Shown here: positions 9,127-18,088 of the stretch, piece after piece | How positions within the stretch are numbered: position 1 is the first letter of the stretch | Layout of the letters: each line of letters begins with the position of its first letter | Origin: Sphingomonas sp. S2-65 | GTDB lineage: Bacteria > Pseudomonadota > Alphaproteobacteria > Sphingomonadales > Sphingomonadaceae | Length of the DNA: 64,000 bases | Assembly: GCF_021513175.1 (NCBI RefSeq) | Contig: NZ_CP090953.1 | Location: 744,001 to 808,000, forward strand | Direction of reading: 5' to 3' | Position numbers and translations under genes: made by a program | The notes under the pieces: generated by a model | What the model saw: the letters and a program-made list of their open reading frames with translations, nothing else | The model's database searches: none | What the model was told of the DNA's origin: nothing

Positions 9127-10073
9127 AGCCCTTTACCTATGAGCGCGCCGCCTCCCCCACCGCGGCCGCAGCCGCGGCAGCGCGGACGCCCGACGCCAAG
9201 TTCATCGCCGGCGGGACCAACCTGCTCGACCTGATGAAGCTCCAGATCGAAGCGCCGCGCCATCTGATCGACGTCAACGGGCTGGGCCTGGACACGATCG
9301 AGAAGACTGCCGAGGGCAGGCTGCGCATCGGCGCGCTGGTGCGCAACACCGATCTTGCCGCCGACAAGCGCGTGCGCAAGGACTATGCCGTGCTCTCGCG
9401 CGCCTTGCTGGCCGGCGCATCGGGCCAGCTGCGCAACAAGGCGACGACTGCGGGCAATCTGCTCCAGCGCACCCGCTGCCCCTATTTCTACGACACCAAC
9501 CAGCCGTGCAACAAGCGCCGCCCCGGCTCGGGCTGCGCGGCGATCGGCGGCTATAGCCGTCCGCTGGCGGTGATCGGCGTGAGCGACGCGTGCATCGCCA
9601 CCAACCCCAGCGACATGGCCGTCGCGATGCGCGTGCTCGACGCCACGGTGGAGACGGTGAACGCCACCGGCGCCGCCCGCGCGATCCCGATCGCCGAGTT
9701 CCACCGCCTGCCGGGCGATGCGCCGCATCTCGATACGGTGCTGGCGCCGGGCGAGCTGATCACCGGCGTCACCCTGCCCAAGCCGATCGGCGGGCAGCAT
9801 TTCTATCACAAGGTGCGCGATCGCGCGTCCTACGCCTTTGCCGTCGTCTCGGTCGCCGCAGTGATCCAGAAGGACGGCAGCGGCCGCGTCGCGGTGGGCG
9901 GGGTGGCGCACAAGCCGTGGCGCGTCGAAGCGGCCGAGGCGAGCATGCGCCAGGGCTCCAGGGCCGTCGCCGCCGGGCTGATGGCCGGCGCGCGTCCGAC
10001 GCACGACAATGCGTTCAAGGTCCCGCTGGTCGAGCGCACGCTCGCCGCGGTGATGCACGAAGCGAAGGGCTGA
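9123..10073 (+). CDS. paoB: Aldehyde oxidoreductase, FAD/[4Fe-4S] subunit (PaoB/YagS type)
   Basis: The 316-residue FAD-binding subunit passes electrons from the molybdenum centre. The N-terminal flavin region shows [14 protein letters not shown], and the CO-dehydrogenase flavoprotein C-terminal domain follows. An insertion of the type [16 protein letters not shown]...GSGC carries three closely spaced Cys residues, as in the PaoB/hydroxybenzoyl-CoA reductase group, which has an extra [4Fe-4S] cluster. The start overlaps the paoA stop (ATGA), which implies translational coupling. The subunit has no leader of its own and would be exported with PaoA. Confidence 0.92.
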   Translation: MKPFTYERAASPTAAAAAAARTPDAKFIAGGTNLLDLMKLQIEAPRHLIDVNGLGLDTIEKTAEGRLRIGALVRNTDLAADKRVRKDYAVLSRALLAGASGQLRNKATTAGNLLQRTRCPYFYDTNQPCNKRRPGSGCAAIGGYSRPLAVIGVSDACIATNPSDMAVAMRVLDATVETVNATGAARAIPIAEFHRLPGDAPHLDTVLAPGELITGVTLPKPIGGQHFYHKVRDRASYAFAVVSVAAVIQKDGSGRVAVGGVAHKPWRVEAAEASMRQGSRAVAAGLMAGARPTHDNAFKVPLVERTLAAVMHEAKG

Positions 10074-10077
10074 TCCG

Positions 10078-12297
10078 ATGAAGTTCGATACACCCGCAGG
10101 CCCCAATCCGATCGACCAGCTCAAGGTGGTGGGCAAGCCCGTCGACCGGATCGACGGGCCGCTCAAGACCACCGGCCGCGCGCCTTATGCCTATGAGCGG
10201 CACGATGTCGTCGCCAATCAGGCCTATGGCTATATCGTCGGATCGGCGATCGCCAAGGGCCGGATCAAATCGATGGACCTGCGCGAGGCCAAGGCCGCGC
10301 CGGGCGTGCTCGCCATCGTGACGGCGGAGAATGCCGGCAAGCTGGGCAAGGGCAAGAACAACACCGCCAAGCTGCTCGGCGGCCCCGAGATCGAGCATTA
10401 TCACCAGGCCGTCGCCGTGGTGGTGGCCGAGACCTTCGAACAGGCGCGCGCCGCCGCGCAGCTGGTGCGGGTCGACTATGCCCGTGCCGCGGGCCGCTTC
10501 GACCTGGCCGAGGAAGCCAAAAGGGCGCCGCTGGACGGCGAGAATAGCGGCGAGGGCAGCGCGGCCCCGCCGATCGCGCGCATCGGCAATTTCGACGGCG
10601 CCTTCGCCTCGGCGCCGGTGACGCTCGACGCGACTTACACCACCCCGGATCACAGCCATGCGATGATGGAGCCGCATGCGACGATCGCCGCGTGGAATGG
10701 CGACAAATTGACGCTGTGGACCTCGAACCAGATGATCGCCTGGAGCAAGGGCGACGTCGCCAAGACGCTGGGCATCCCGGCGGCCAACGTCCGGCTGGAT
10801 TCGCCCTATGTGGGCGGCGGCTTCGGCGGCAAGCTGTTCGTCCGCGCCGACGCGGTGATGGCCGCGCTGGGCGCCAAGGCGGCGGGCCGCCCGGTCAAGC
10901 TGGCATTGCAGCGCCCGCTGATCGCCAACAACACCACGCATCGTCCCGCGACGATCCAGCGCATCCGCCTGGGCGCCACGCCCGATGGCCGGATCACTGC
11001 GATCGCGCATGAAAGCACTTCGGGCGACTTGCCCGGCGGCGGGCCGGAGACGGCAGTGTCGCAGACCCGGCTGCTCTATGCCGGCGAGAACCGGATGACC
11101 GCGATGCGGCTGGCGGTGCTCGACTTGCCCGAAGGCAATGCGATGCGCGCGCCGGGCGAAGCGCCGGGAATGATGGCGCTCGAAGTGGCGATGGACGAGA
11201 TGGCCGAGAAGCTGGAGATGGACCCGGTGGCGTTCCGCATCGTCAACGATACCCAGGTCGATCCCGAAAAGCCCGAGCGCCGCTATTCGCAGCGCCAGCT
11301 CAACGAATGTTTGAAGCTGGGGGCCGAGCGCTTCGGCTGGAGCAGGCGCAATCCCAAGCCCGGACAGGTGCGCGACGGGCGCTGGCTGGTCGGCATGGGC
11401 GTGGCCGCGGGCTTCCGCAACAATCTGCTGATGAAGTCGGCGGCGCGGGTGCGGCTCGACGGGCGCGGCGTCGTGACGGTCGAGACCGACATGACCGACA
11501 TCGGCACCGGCAGCTACACCATCCTGGCGCAGACCGCGGCGGAGATGATGGGCGTGCCGCTCGACCATGTCGTGGTGCGGCTCGGCGATTCGGACATGCC
11601 GGCCTCGGCAGGCTCGGGCGGCCAATGGGGCGCGAACAATTCGACCGCCGGCGTCTATGCCGCCTGCATCAAGCTGCGCGAGAGCGTGGCGGCGAAGCTG
11701 GGCTTCAATTCGGCCGATGCGGTGTTCGCCGATGGCCAGGTCCGCGCGGGCAATCGCAGCGCCAGGCTGGGCGATGCCGCGCAGGGCGGCGAACTGGTGG
11801 CCGAGGATTCGATCGAATATGGCGATCTGGGCAAGAAATATCAGCAATCGACCTTTGCCGGGCATTTCGTCGAGGCCGCGGTCGACAGCTTCACCGGCGA
11901 GATCCGCGTGCGGCGGATGCTGGCGGTGTGCGCGGCGGGGCGGATCCTGAACCCCAAATCGGCGCGCAGCCAGGTGATCGGCGCGATGACGATGGGCGTC
12001 GGCGCGGCGATCATGGAGGAGCTGGCGGTCGACAAGCGCTTCGGCTTCTTCGTGAACCACGATCTGGCCGGCTATGAAGTGCCGGTCCATGCCGACATCC
12101 CGCACCAGGAGGTGATCTTCCTCGACGAAGTGGATCCGATGTCGTCGCCGATGAAGGCCAAGGGCGTCGGCGAGCTCGGGCTGTGCGGCGTGGGCGCGGC
12201 CGTGGCGAACGCGATCTACAATGCGACGGGGGTTCGGGTTCGGGACTATCCGATCACGCTGGACAAGCATCTGGCGCGGTTGCCGGCGGTGGCTTGA
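10078..12297 (+). CDS. paoC: Aldehyde oxidoreductase, molybdopterin-binding catalytic subunit (PaoC/YagR type)
   Basis: The 739-residue large subunit of the xanthine oxidase family binds molybdopterin cytosine dinucleotide and oxidises aldehydes. Cofactor-contact motifs visible are GGGFGGK (about residue 245), RAPGEAPGM, GSGGQWGANNSTAG, and the catalytic-Glu region KGVGELGLCGVG near the C-terminus. The start lies 4 bases after paoB. No XdhC/PaoD maturation factor or nucleotide transferase gene follows, so cofactor insertion must depend on a gene elsewhere. The physiological aldehyde is unknown; detoxification of aromatic aldehydes is the role known for PaoABC. Confidence 0.93.
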   Translation: MKFDTPAGPNPIDQLKVVGKPVDRIDGPLKTTGRAPYAYERHDVVANQAYGYIVGSAIAKGRIKSMDLREAKAAPGVLAIVTAENAGKLGKGKNNTAKLLGGPEIEHYHQAVAVVVAETFEQARAAAQLVRVDYARAAGRFDLAEEAKRAPLDGENSGEGSAAPPIARIGNFDGAFASAPVTLDATYTTPDHSHAMMEPHATIAAWNGDKLTLWTSNQMIAWSKGDVAKTLGIPAANVRLDSPYVGGGFGGKLFVRADAVMAALGAKAAGRPVKLALQRPLIANNTTHRPATIQRIRLGATPDGRITAIAHESTSGDLPGGGPETAVSQTRLLYAGENRMTAMRLAVLDLPEGNAMRAPGEAPGMMALEVAMDEMAEKLEMDPVAFRIVNDTQVDPEKPERRYSQRQLNECLKLGAERFGWSRRNPKPGQVRDGRWLVGMGVAAGFRNNLLMKSAARVRLDGRGVVTVETDMTDIGTGSYTILAQTAAEMMGVPLDHVVVRLGDSDMPASAGSGGQWGANNSTAGVYAACIKLRESVAAKLGFNSADAVFADGQVRAGNRSARLGDAAQGGELVAEDSIEYGDLGKKYQQSTFAGHFVEAAVDSFTGEIRVRRMLAVCAAGRILNPKSARSQVIGAMTMGVGAAIMEELAVDKRFGFFVNHDLAGYEVPVHADIPHQEVIFLDEVDPMSSPMKAKGVGELGLCGVGAAVANAIYNATGVRVRDYPITLDKHLARLPAVA

Positions 12298-12393
12298 AGC
12301 CCACACCGGTCGCAGCGCCTCACCCGCATCCGGAGAAGTGCTGCACCCCCGCCCCCCCGTCATCCCGACCCCCGTCATCCTGCCCCCCCCGTC

Positions 12394-12414
12394 ATCCCGG
12401 CCTTGAGCCGGGAT
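12394..12414. repeat. REP-like hairpin ATCCCGGC-CTTGA-GCCGGGAT
   Basis: A perfect 8-bp stem with a CTTGA loop sits within a GTCATCCCGGCCTTGAGCCG context, a repeat style common between alphaproteobacterial genes. It lies about 100 bases after paoC and could also act as its 3' end structure. Confidence 0.6.
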
Positions 12415-12507
12415 CCCGCTTCTTCTTCTTGACACAAGGGGCCACGCACGCGCCGCCAGAGGATTTCAAGCAAAGGCGCGGAGCCAGGCTAGAAGAAGAA
12501 GAGGTTC

Positions 12508-12531
12508 GCGCAGAGGCGCAGAGGCGCAGAG
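12508..12531. repeat. Three tandem copies of GCGCAGAG
   Basis: Three exact 8-base units run head to tail in the gene-free block. No function is evident. Confidence 0.8.
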
Positions 12532-12619
12532 AGTGATGCTCGCCGCGCGAGCGGCCCTCGATCTGCACCGCTTGCCACGCTGCTCGCCAATTGAAGGGCG
12601 GCTGACGCCGCCGGAGGAC

Positions 12620-12674
12620 GTATCCCTCCACCCTCCCTGCGGGCGCGGTCCCCCTCCCCTTGCAGGGGAGGATT
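12620..12674. repeat. Palindromic repeat, copy B (right half only)
   Basis: Only the right half of the element is present: TATCCCTCCACC, then a GGTCCCCCTCCCCTTGCAGGGGAGGATT-type end (TGCA variant, as in copy D). It marks the left edge of the tandem duplication. Confidence 0.75.
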
Positions 12675-12724
12675 ATTTTGGCGGCTGCGCTTGCGCATCA
12701 TCTTCGCGGCTAGGCGACCACCAC

Positions 12725-12861
12725 AATCCTCCCCCGGAGGGGGAGGTGGCGCGCGCAGCGCGACGGAGGGGTATTCTCCACGAGCGACGGCCCATGAGGT
12801 GAATACCCCTCCACCACGCGACTATCATCGCGCGGTCCCCCTCCCCCTCCGGGGGAGGATT
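12725..12861. repeat. Palindromic repeat, copy C (full)
   Basis: A full 137-base element with the same terminal repeats as copy A (AATCCTCCCCCGG / CCGGGGGAGGATT) and the inner GAGGGGTA / TACCCCTC pair. The interior differs from copy A. Confidence 0.85.
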
Positions 12862-12905
12862 AGTTGCCGACCAATCCTTGATCATCCTGGCACGACGCTA
12901 ACCAC

Positions 12906-13031
12906 AATCCTCCCCTGCAAGGGGAGGTGGCAGCGCAAAGCGCTGACGGAGGGGTATCACGCCATCGAGAGCGGGATACCCCTCCACCACGCCCTGCGGG
13001 CGCGGTCCCCCTCCCCTTGCAGGGGAGGATT
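12906..13031. repeat. Palindromic repeat, copy D (full, TGCA variant)
   Basis: A full 126-base element with ends AATCCTCCCCTGCAAGG / CCTTGCAGGGGAGGATT. Both arms carry the same TGCA variant, so the pairing is conserved despite the change. This is the compensatory pattern expected if the hairpin itself matters. Confidence 0.85.
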
Positions 13032-13083
13032 ATTTTGGCGGACTACGACTGCGCGTCATCTTCGCGGCGGGAGGGCCAACCAC

Positions 13084-13159
13084 AATCCTCCCCCGGAGGG
13101 GGAGGTGGCACGCGCAGCGTGACGGAGGGGTATTCTCCACGAGCGACGGTCCATGAGGT
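13084..13159. repeat. Palindromic repeat, copy E (left half only)
   Basis: Only the left half is present. It is near-identical to the left half of copy C, continuing through TATTCTCCACGAGCGACGG and CATGAGGT, then unrelated sequence begins. It marks the right edge of the duplication. Confidence 0.75.
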
Positions 13160-13223
13160 CTCGCGGGCACACGCGCGCACCACACTCAACCCCTCCTCCA
13201 AGAAGAGAGGCGAGCGCGCCGGA

Positions 13224-15596
13224 TCAACTGGCGCTCAGCATCACCACCTGCCCGGGCGCATCATGCAGCTTCAGGTACAGCTTGCCCCCCTGCGGCGCAG
13301 GCACCTTCAGCGTGCCCGCCGTAAACCCCTGCGGCACCTCGACCGGCTTCTCGAAACCGGGCGTTGCCGAAACGCTGTCGATCAGGAACAGCGACTGCCC
13401 GGACAGCGTGCACACCTCCTGCTTGCACGCGACGCCGTCCACCTTCGGCAGGCGGGCGAGCACCGTCAGCGGCTGCCAGTCGCTCGCCTCGTTCTCGCGG
13501 ACCAGCCGGAACCGCAGCGGCCCGAACGCCGAAGGCCCTAGCGTGGACGGATCGAACGTGGCGACCAGCACGTCCGTCCCCTGCAATTGAAGGCCGGCTC
13601 CGGCGGTCAGGCGAACCGGCTGCCCTCCTGCCCCGGCAATCTCCACCGCGTCGTTCGCTGACAGGCTGCCGCCGGTCGCGCGAAGCGAAAACACCATCCG
13701 CGAGGTGTCCGGAAGCATCTCCTCGGGCGCGGCGATGCGGCGGGCTGCGGCCGCATCCTTGGCAACCACGCTCTTGCCGATCAGCGCGACCCGGACCCGC
13801 GGAGCACGGACCGTCACCGGCAGGGTGAGCGACCGCCCGTCGCTCAGCGTGACGCGGGCATTTGCCTCGCCGGGCGCCGGCGCATCCCCCTCGCCCGCCA
13901 GCCGCAGCCGGTCGGCATCGCCTTCGCGGGTCAGTCCATCGGGCTTGAGCGCAAGCCCGCCAATCTGGATGCCCGCGACCAGATCCAGCCGCTGGCCGCT
14001 CAGCGTCGCCCAGCGGTCGCCGGCATGCAGCGTCAGTTCGGAGACCTTGCTCGCCTGGCGATAGGCGCGCAGCGTCAGCGTGGCGGGCGCCGTCTGGCCG
14101 ATCTGCCGGATCTCCAGCGTCACGTCGCCGGCGCGCGCATCCTTGAGCGGCAGGGTGAGCGCCAGGCCCTTGTCGCCATCGGCAACGAATGGCACCGGCT
14201 GTGCGGCGGCGTCGCCGATCCGCATGGTGACGCTCGACACACAGGCCGGGGCCGAGCCCATCAGGGCCAACGCATTCTCGCGGCCGACAACCAGGCTGGT
14301 TGCTTCCTCCCGCGGTTTCCAGGCTTCGCCGGTTGGAAACTGAAGCTTGAAGACGGGACCGGAAAACGTCTGATAGCCCCATAGGCCCTGCAAGCGCCCC
14401 TCGACACTTCCGGTCAGCCCGCTCAAGGCGCTCTTGAGGATGAAGCCGCCGCGCTCTGCACGCGCTTCGACCGGCACTTCGGCACCGTTCACGCGCAGCA
14501 CCATGTTGCGGGCATATTCGGTCGAATAGATCAGCGGCGCGCCCTCGACGGCCAGCACCAGGTTCGGGTTGGCGCCGCAGATCGGGGCGTCGCTGGTGGC
14601 GCGCAGCCGCGGCGGACTGTCGCTGCCGATCGCCGGCATCGATGCCACCAGCACCGACTTGGGTTTCGCGAATGAGGGGGCGCTGTTCAGCACCAGCGAC
14701 ACCCGCTCGCCGTCGCGCAGGCTGAGCGCTGGCAGATAATTGAACTGCGGGTTGCTGAACGCCCCGAACACGCGCGCAATGTCGCGGACCACGGCGATAT
14801 AGGGGCTGTAATAGCCCAGGCCACCTTCGCGGGTGTAGCTGAGCTGCAGCGCCAGGTCGGTCGGCGCGCCGGCCAACGTCTCGGCTACCGAACTGCTGTG
14901 CACGTCGGCCAGGACCAGCGATTCACGATCTTCGAGCAGGCACGCCGCCTGGAACTCGACGACCTTGGCGAGACAGTCTGCGTTGAGCTTGATCGCCAGG
15001 CTGCGCGCCAGCGTCGGCGCCAGGGTCTTGAGGAACTCCGGGTGGCTGTTTTCCTGTGCGCGGATCGCAGCGATGAAGGCATTGAGCCGCGACCGGTCGA
15101 GCGACGCCTGGTTGATCGACTGCGTCGCCCGGACGAACTCGCCGGGCTTGCCGCGCACCGCGTCCTCGATCGTGCCGGACGCGCCGCCGGTTTCGGGGAT
15201 CAGGAACAGGATCAGTTGCTTCGCGCCCGCCGGGACGGTGAGCGAAAGCGCGCGATCCTTGTCCTTTTTCTTCCAGGTTTCGGCGGAATTGATCCATTTT
15301 TTGGGCGGCGGATTGGTCGCGCCGCTCAAAAACGCGGATACCAGCAGGAAGCGCGCGCGCTGATCGTCGGGCAATTCGGCCTGGACGGCGATCCGGTCGC
15401 CGGCCGCCAGGTCGGGCACTTGTGCGATCGGCAACGTCACGCCGGCGCGGGTGACGGTCATGCGCAGGCCTGGCCCGGGCAGGTCGAAAGGTGCAGGATC
15501 AGCGGCTTGGGCGGGATAGCTCACAATCGGTGCGAGGCTCAGCGCCAAGCCCGCGCCGCTCCGCAACAGGCGCGGCAGGATGGTTGCCAGGGTCAT
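13224..15596 (-). CDS. Large secreted protein of unknown function
   Basis: I do not recognise this 790-residue protein. It begins with a standard signal peptide (hydrophobic core ALSLAPIVSY, likely cut after AQA, about residue 39). The rest is soluble and rich in beta-type sequence, with repeated short segments resembling immunoglobulin-like strands in the C-terminal half (for example TVTRAGVTLPIAQVPDL and VTLEIRQIGQTAPATLTL). A helical, Cys-containing segment near residues 190-240 (NADCLAKVVEFQAACLLED) is distinct. The ATG at 15596 is chosen because the signal peptide starts there; the frame is open further upstream, but into the cobB region. It is monocistronic and divergent from cobB. Confidence 0.75.
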   Translation of the reverse strand: MTLATILPRLLRSGAGLALSLAPIVSYPAQAADPAPFDLPGPGLRMTVTRAGVTLPIAQVPDLAAGDRIAVQAELPDDQRARFLLVSAFLSGATNPPPKKWINSAETWKKKDKDRALSLTVPAGAKQLILFLIPETGGASGTIEDAVRGKPGEFVRATQSINQASLDRSRLNAFIAAIRAQENSHPEFLKTLAPTLARSLAIKLNADCLAKVVEFQAACLLEDRESLVLADVHSSSVAETLAGAPTDLALQLSYTREGGLGYYSPYIAVVRDIARVFGAFSNPQFNYLPALSLRDGERVSLVLNSAPSFAKPKSVLVASMPAIGSDSPPRLRATSDAPICGANPNLVLAVEGAPLIYSTEYARNMVLRVNGAEVPVEARAERGGFILKSALSGLTGSVEGRLQGLWGYQTFSGPVFKLQFPTGEAWKPREEATSLVVGRENALALMGSAPACVSSVTMRIGDAAAQPVPFVADGDKGLALTLPLKDARAGDVTLEIRQIGQTAPATLTLRAYRQASKVSELTLHAGDRWATLSGQRLDLVAGIQIGGLALKPDGLTREGDADRLRLAGEGDAPAPGEANARVTLSDGRSLTLPVTVRAPRVRVALIGKSVVAKDAAAARRIAAPEEMLPDTSRMVFSLRATGGSLSANDAVEIAGAGGQPVRLTAGAGLQLQGTDVLVATFDPSTLGPSAFGPLRFRLVRENEASDWQPLTVLARLPKVDGVACKQEVCTLSGQSLFLIDSVSATPGFEKPVEVPQGFTAGTLKVPAPQGGKLYLKLHDAPGQVVMLSAS

Positions 15597-15686
15597 GCCT
15601 CCCCTAATGCTTGATCCCCCCGATGGATCAAGTGCCCGAACCATGCGAAGCGCCGAAACAACCTCCTCACCGTCAACAAGAGCGTC

Positions 15687-17003
15687 ATGAAAACCCAAAT
15701 GGAAGTACTCGCCCCCGGGCTGATCGTGTCTGCGGCGCGGTCCGGCGCCGGCAAGACGGTGGTGACCGCCGGCCTGCAGCGCGCCTTCGCCCGGGCGGGC
15801 GTGGCGGTCGCCGGAGTGAAGTGCGGCCCGGACTATATCGATCCCGCCTTCCACGCCGCCGCCACCGGACGCGCATCGGTAAACCTCGACGGCTTCGCAC
15901 TCGCGCCGCCGGTTCTCGCGGGGCTGGCCGCCGAAGCGGCGCGGCGTGCTTCGCTGATAATCGGCGAAGGGGCGATGGGGCTCTATGACGGGCTTGCCAC
16001 CCCCACGCGCTCGGGCAGCAGCGCCAGCGTCGCCCGCGCGCTGGGCTGGCCGGTGCTGCTTGTCCTAGACGCGAGCGGCGCGGCGCAGAGCGTGGCGGCG
16101 GTAGCGCTGGGGCTGGCCAGAATGCCGGATGCCCCCCGTATCGCCGGGGCGATCGCCAATCGCGTGGCAAGCGACCGGCATCGCCGCATGGTGGAAGCGG
16201 GTTTCGCGGCGACGGGAATCCCGGTGCTCGGCATGATTCCCACCGATCCCCGCCTTGCGCTACCCTCCCGACACCTGGGGCTGGTACAGGCAAGCGAGAC
16301 AGCTGAACTGGCGGCGCGGCTGGACGGCTTCGCCGACGTGGTCGAGGCGCATTGCGACCTTCACGCGATCCGCGCGGCCGCCGCAACGACTGCGGACGCG
16401 CCGCTCCAGCCCACGACGATCCGCCCGCCCGGACAGCGTATCGCCTTGGCGCAGGATGCGGCCTTCGCCTTCATGTACCCGCACCTGCTGGACGCATGGC
16501 ACCGGGAAGGCGCAGAGATACTCCCCTTCTCCCCCCTGGCCGATGAAGCGCCACGGGAGGATTGCGACGCGTGTTGGCTGCCCGGCGGCTATCCCGAACT
16601 GAACGCCGGCAAACTGGCAAGCAACGTCCGCTTCCTGAAGGGACTTCGCCACTTTGCCGAGACGCGGCCGGTGCATGGAGAGTGCGGCGGCTATATGGTG
16701 CTGGGTCGAGCGCTGACCGACGCTGCGGGCACGGTGCACGCGATGGCCGGCCTCCTGCCGGTCGAGACGAGCTTCGCGGCGCGCAAGCTGCATCTCGGCT
16801 ATCGGCGAGCGACATGGACCGACACGATGCCCTTTGCCGATGCAGGCGCGCGCTGCTGGGGCCATGAATATCACCACGCGACGATCTGCGGCGGCGAACC
16901 TGGCAGCTTGGCGGCGATGACCGACGGCGAGGCAAATGTCCTGCCGCCGGCCGGCCACAGGCGAGGTTTCGTTACCGGCACCTTCTTCCACGTCATCGGC
17001 TGA
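15687..17003 (+). CDS. cobB: Cobyrinic acid a,c-diamide synthase
   Basis: CobB/CbiA amidates the a and c side chains of cobyrinic acid using ATP and glutamine. The 438-residue protein has an N-terminal dethiobiotin-synthetase-like ATPase with P-loop SAARSGAGKT (about residues 12-21) and GPDYIDPAFH. A C-terminal class I glutamine amidotransferase domain carries WLPGGYPEL, the nucleophile region HGECGGYM and a late His (FFHVIG). It heads the cobalamin region, about 90 bases from the divergent secreted-protein gene. No cobalamin riboswitch is visible ahead of it, unlike the btuB operon. Confidence 0.93.
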   Translation: MKTQMEVLAPGLIVSAARSGAGKTVVTAGLQRAFARAGVAVAGVKCGPDYIDPAFHAAATGRASVNLDGFALAPPVLAGLAAEAARRASLIIGEGAMGLYDGLATPTRSGSSASVARALGWPVLLVLDASGAAQSVAAVALGLARMPDAPRIAGAIANRVASDRHRRMVEAGFAATGIPVLGMIPTDPRLALPSRHLGLVQASETAELAARLDGFADVVEAHCDLHAIRAAAATTADAPLQPTTIRPPGQRIALAQDAAFAFMYPHLLDAWHREGAEILPFSPLADEAPREDCDACWLPGGYPELNAGKLASNVRFLKGLRHFAETRPVHGECGGYMVLGRALTDAAGTVHAMAGLLPVETSFAARKLHLGYRRATWTDTMPFADAGARCWGHEYHHATICGGEPGSLAAMTDGEANVLPPAGHRRGFVTGTFFHVIG

Positions 17004-17081
17004 CGGGCATCCGTCGTGCGCAACGATCCAGAGCGCCGAGCGTCTTCGACAGCGAGACAGTGAGTTGAGGGATCGACGACG

Positions 17082-17213
17082 ATGGATGGGAATATGGGAC
17101 CTAACGATCCGCGGGCGCGCAGGGGCATGGGCTGGATTGCCGCGCTCGTCCTGGCGATCATCCTGGCAATCTTCGTGGGATACAACGTGTACTATGCTGC
17201 AACGGCGGGCTGA
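17082..17213 (+). CDS. Small single-pass membrane protein (43 aa)
   Basis: This short frame starts at ATG 17082 with GAGG about ten bases upstream and ends at TGA 17211-17213. A charged N-terminus (NDPRARRG) is followed by one strongly hydrophobic helix (about residues 17-36) and a short tail with YNVYYAATAG. The positive-inside pattern suggests the N-terminus lies in the cytoplasm. Its function is unknown. It lies between cobB and the riboswitch region, but nothing ties it to cobalamin. Confidence 0.55.
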   Translation: MDGNMGPNDPRARRGMGWIAALVLAIILAIFVGYNVYYAATAG

Positions 17214-17311
17214 TTAACCGGTCGCTCCCCTCAAACCTCGGATATTTCCTCTCCCCTGACCGTATGTCAAAGTGCGGACTTGGCGGTTCGCCCAAGATAA
17301 AGGAGAGGAAC

Positions 17312-17623
17312 ATGAACACCAGCTACGAGAAGCAGAAAAAGCTGCATTTCGAAGTGACTAACGTCGGGCTGCGCGCGCACGCAACCGCCGTCGGACTGGT
17401 GCAGCTGTGCATCGAGCTGCAGCGTGCCAAGGTGCTGGACGAACCGGCGCTCGACCGCATCAAGACAGCGATCGCCGATGAAGTGTCAGTCGCAGCGCCG
17501 CGTGCGATTTCCTGCATGGACTATCGGCGCGACATCAAGGCTCGCCTGGATCGACTATTCGCCGGCGAGCAGGAACTCGGGTCGGCAGAAGCGCTGGCTT
17601 TCGGAGCAAAAGCGGAGGCTTGA
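17312..17623 (+). CDS. Hypothetical 103-aa cytoplasmic protein
   Basis: I do not recognise this gene. The ATG at 17312 follows a good AAGGAGAGG ribosome-binding site, so an upstream start at 17264 is unlikely. The product is soluble and mostly helical, with no signal peptide or membrane segment. It has two Cys residues (LCIELQ and SCMDYRRD), well apart. It sits alone between the 43-residue membrane protein gene and the cobalamin riboswitch. Confidence 0.7.
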   Translation: MNTSYEKQKKLHFEVTNVGLRAHATAVGLVQLCIELQRAKVLDEPALDRIKTAIADEVSVAAPRAISCMDYRRDIKARLDRLFAGEQELGSAEALAFGAKAEA

Positions 17624-17744
17624 ACGGCCCATTGCGAGGTCAGTTCGCCCCGAAATGGGCCGGGGTATCGGTGATCAAACCGCGGCGGCTGCTCCTGTTC
17701 AGGGATCCCGTTGACCGAGCGTGGCGACGCGCCTAGAGGCGCGA

Positions 17745-17905
17745 TCGCGACAGGTTCCCCGAGAGGGGATGAAAAGGGAACGGGAAAACCCCGGCTGCCC
17801 CTGCAACTGTAAGCGGCGAGCCGCCGCGCCACATGCCATTGGGTCGCGAGACCTGAGAAGGCGGCGCGGACCGGCATTGACCCGTGAGCCAGGAGACCTG
17901 CCTGA
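17745..17905 (+). promoter_or_regulatory. Cobalamin (AdoCbl) riboswitch
   Basis: The core B12-box pattern is present in order: GGTTCCCC near 17753, GAAAAGGGAACGGGAAAACC, then CTGCCCCTGCAACTGTAAGC (the B12 box region), GCCATTGGG, GAGAAGGC, and the closing GAGCCAGGAGACCTGCC ending near 17903. It lies about 185 bases upstream of btuB. A CGTCCG / CGGACG pair (17919-17924 and 17941-17946) just downstream could form part of the expression platform. The likely effect is to shut off btuB-cobS when cobalamin is plentiful. The remainder of 17624-18088 has no gene. Confidence 0.92.
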
Positions 17906-18088
17906 CGCAGTCGTCCTTCGTCCGGCCAGGGTGCGCCGAGCGGACGGGAACGGTTCGATCCGCCAGCGTGCGGAGCGGCCCAGCCCAGCGTGACGATATC
18001 GCCGACCTGCGTGTGCGCGGGGGCGGAGGCGCGTGCCCTCCCCTTCGTGTCGCAAGCGGGCCTTCGAACGTCATGAGGGGTTGTTCCG

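Larger units (their letters stand above)
12298..12619. other. Gene-free stretch after paoC
   Basis: I see no credible gene here. It holds a C-rich run with repeated GTCATCC, one REP-like hairpin (12394-12414), and three tandem copies of GCGCAGAG (12508-12531). The remainder leads into the palindromic repeat cluster. Confidence 0.6.

Noticed and set aside
10015..12435. 806-codon open frame on the minus strand opposite paoC
   Set aside because: It is an antisense shadow of a high-GC gene: the plus-strand product has clear molybdenum-enzyme motifs and the minus frame is Arg/His/Gln-rich with none.
12620..13159. Possible CRISPR array
   Set aside because: The repeats are 126-137 bases, palindromic and partly incomplete, and spacers are not of constant length. 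This is an element cluster, not an array.
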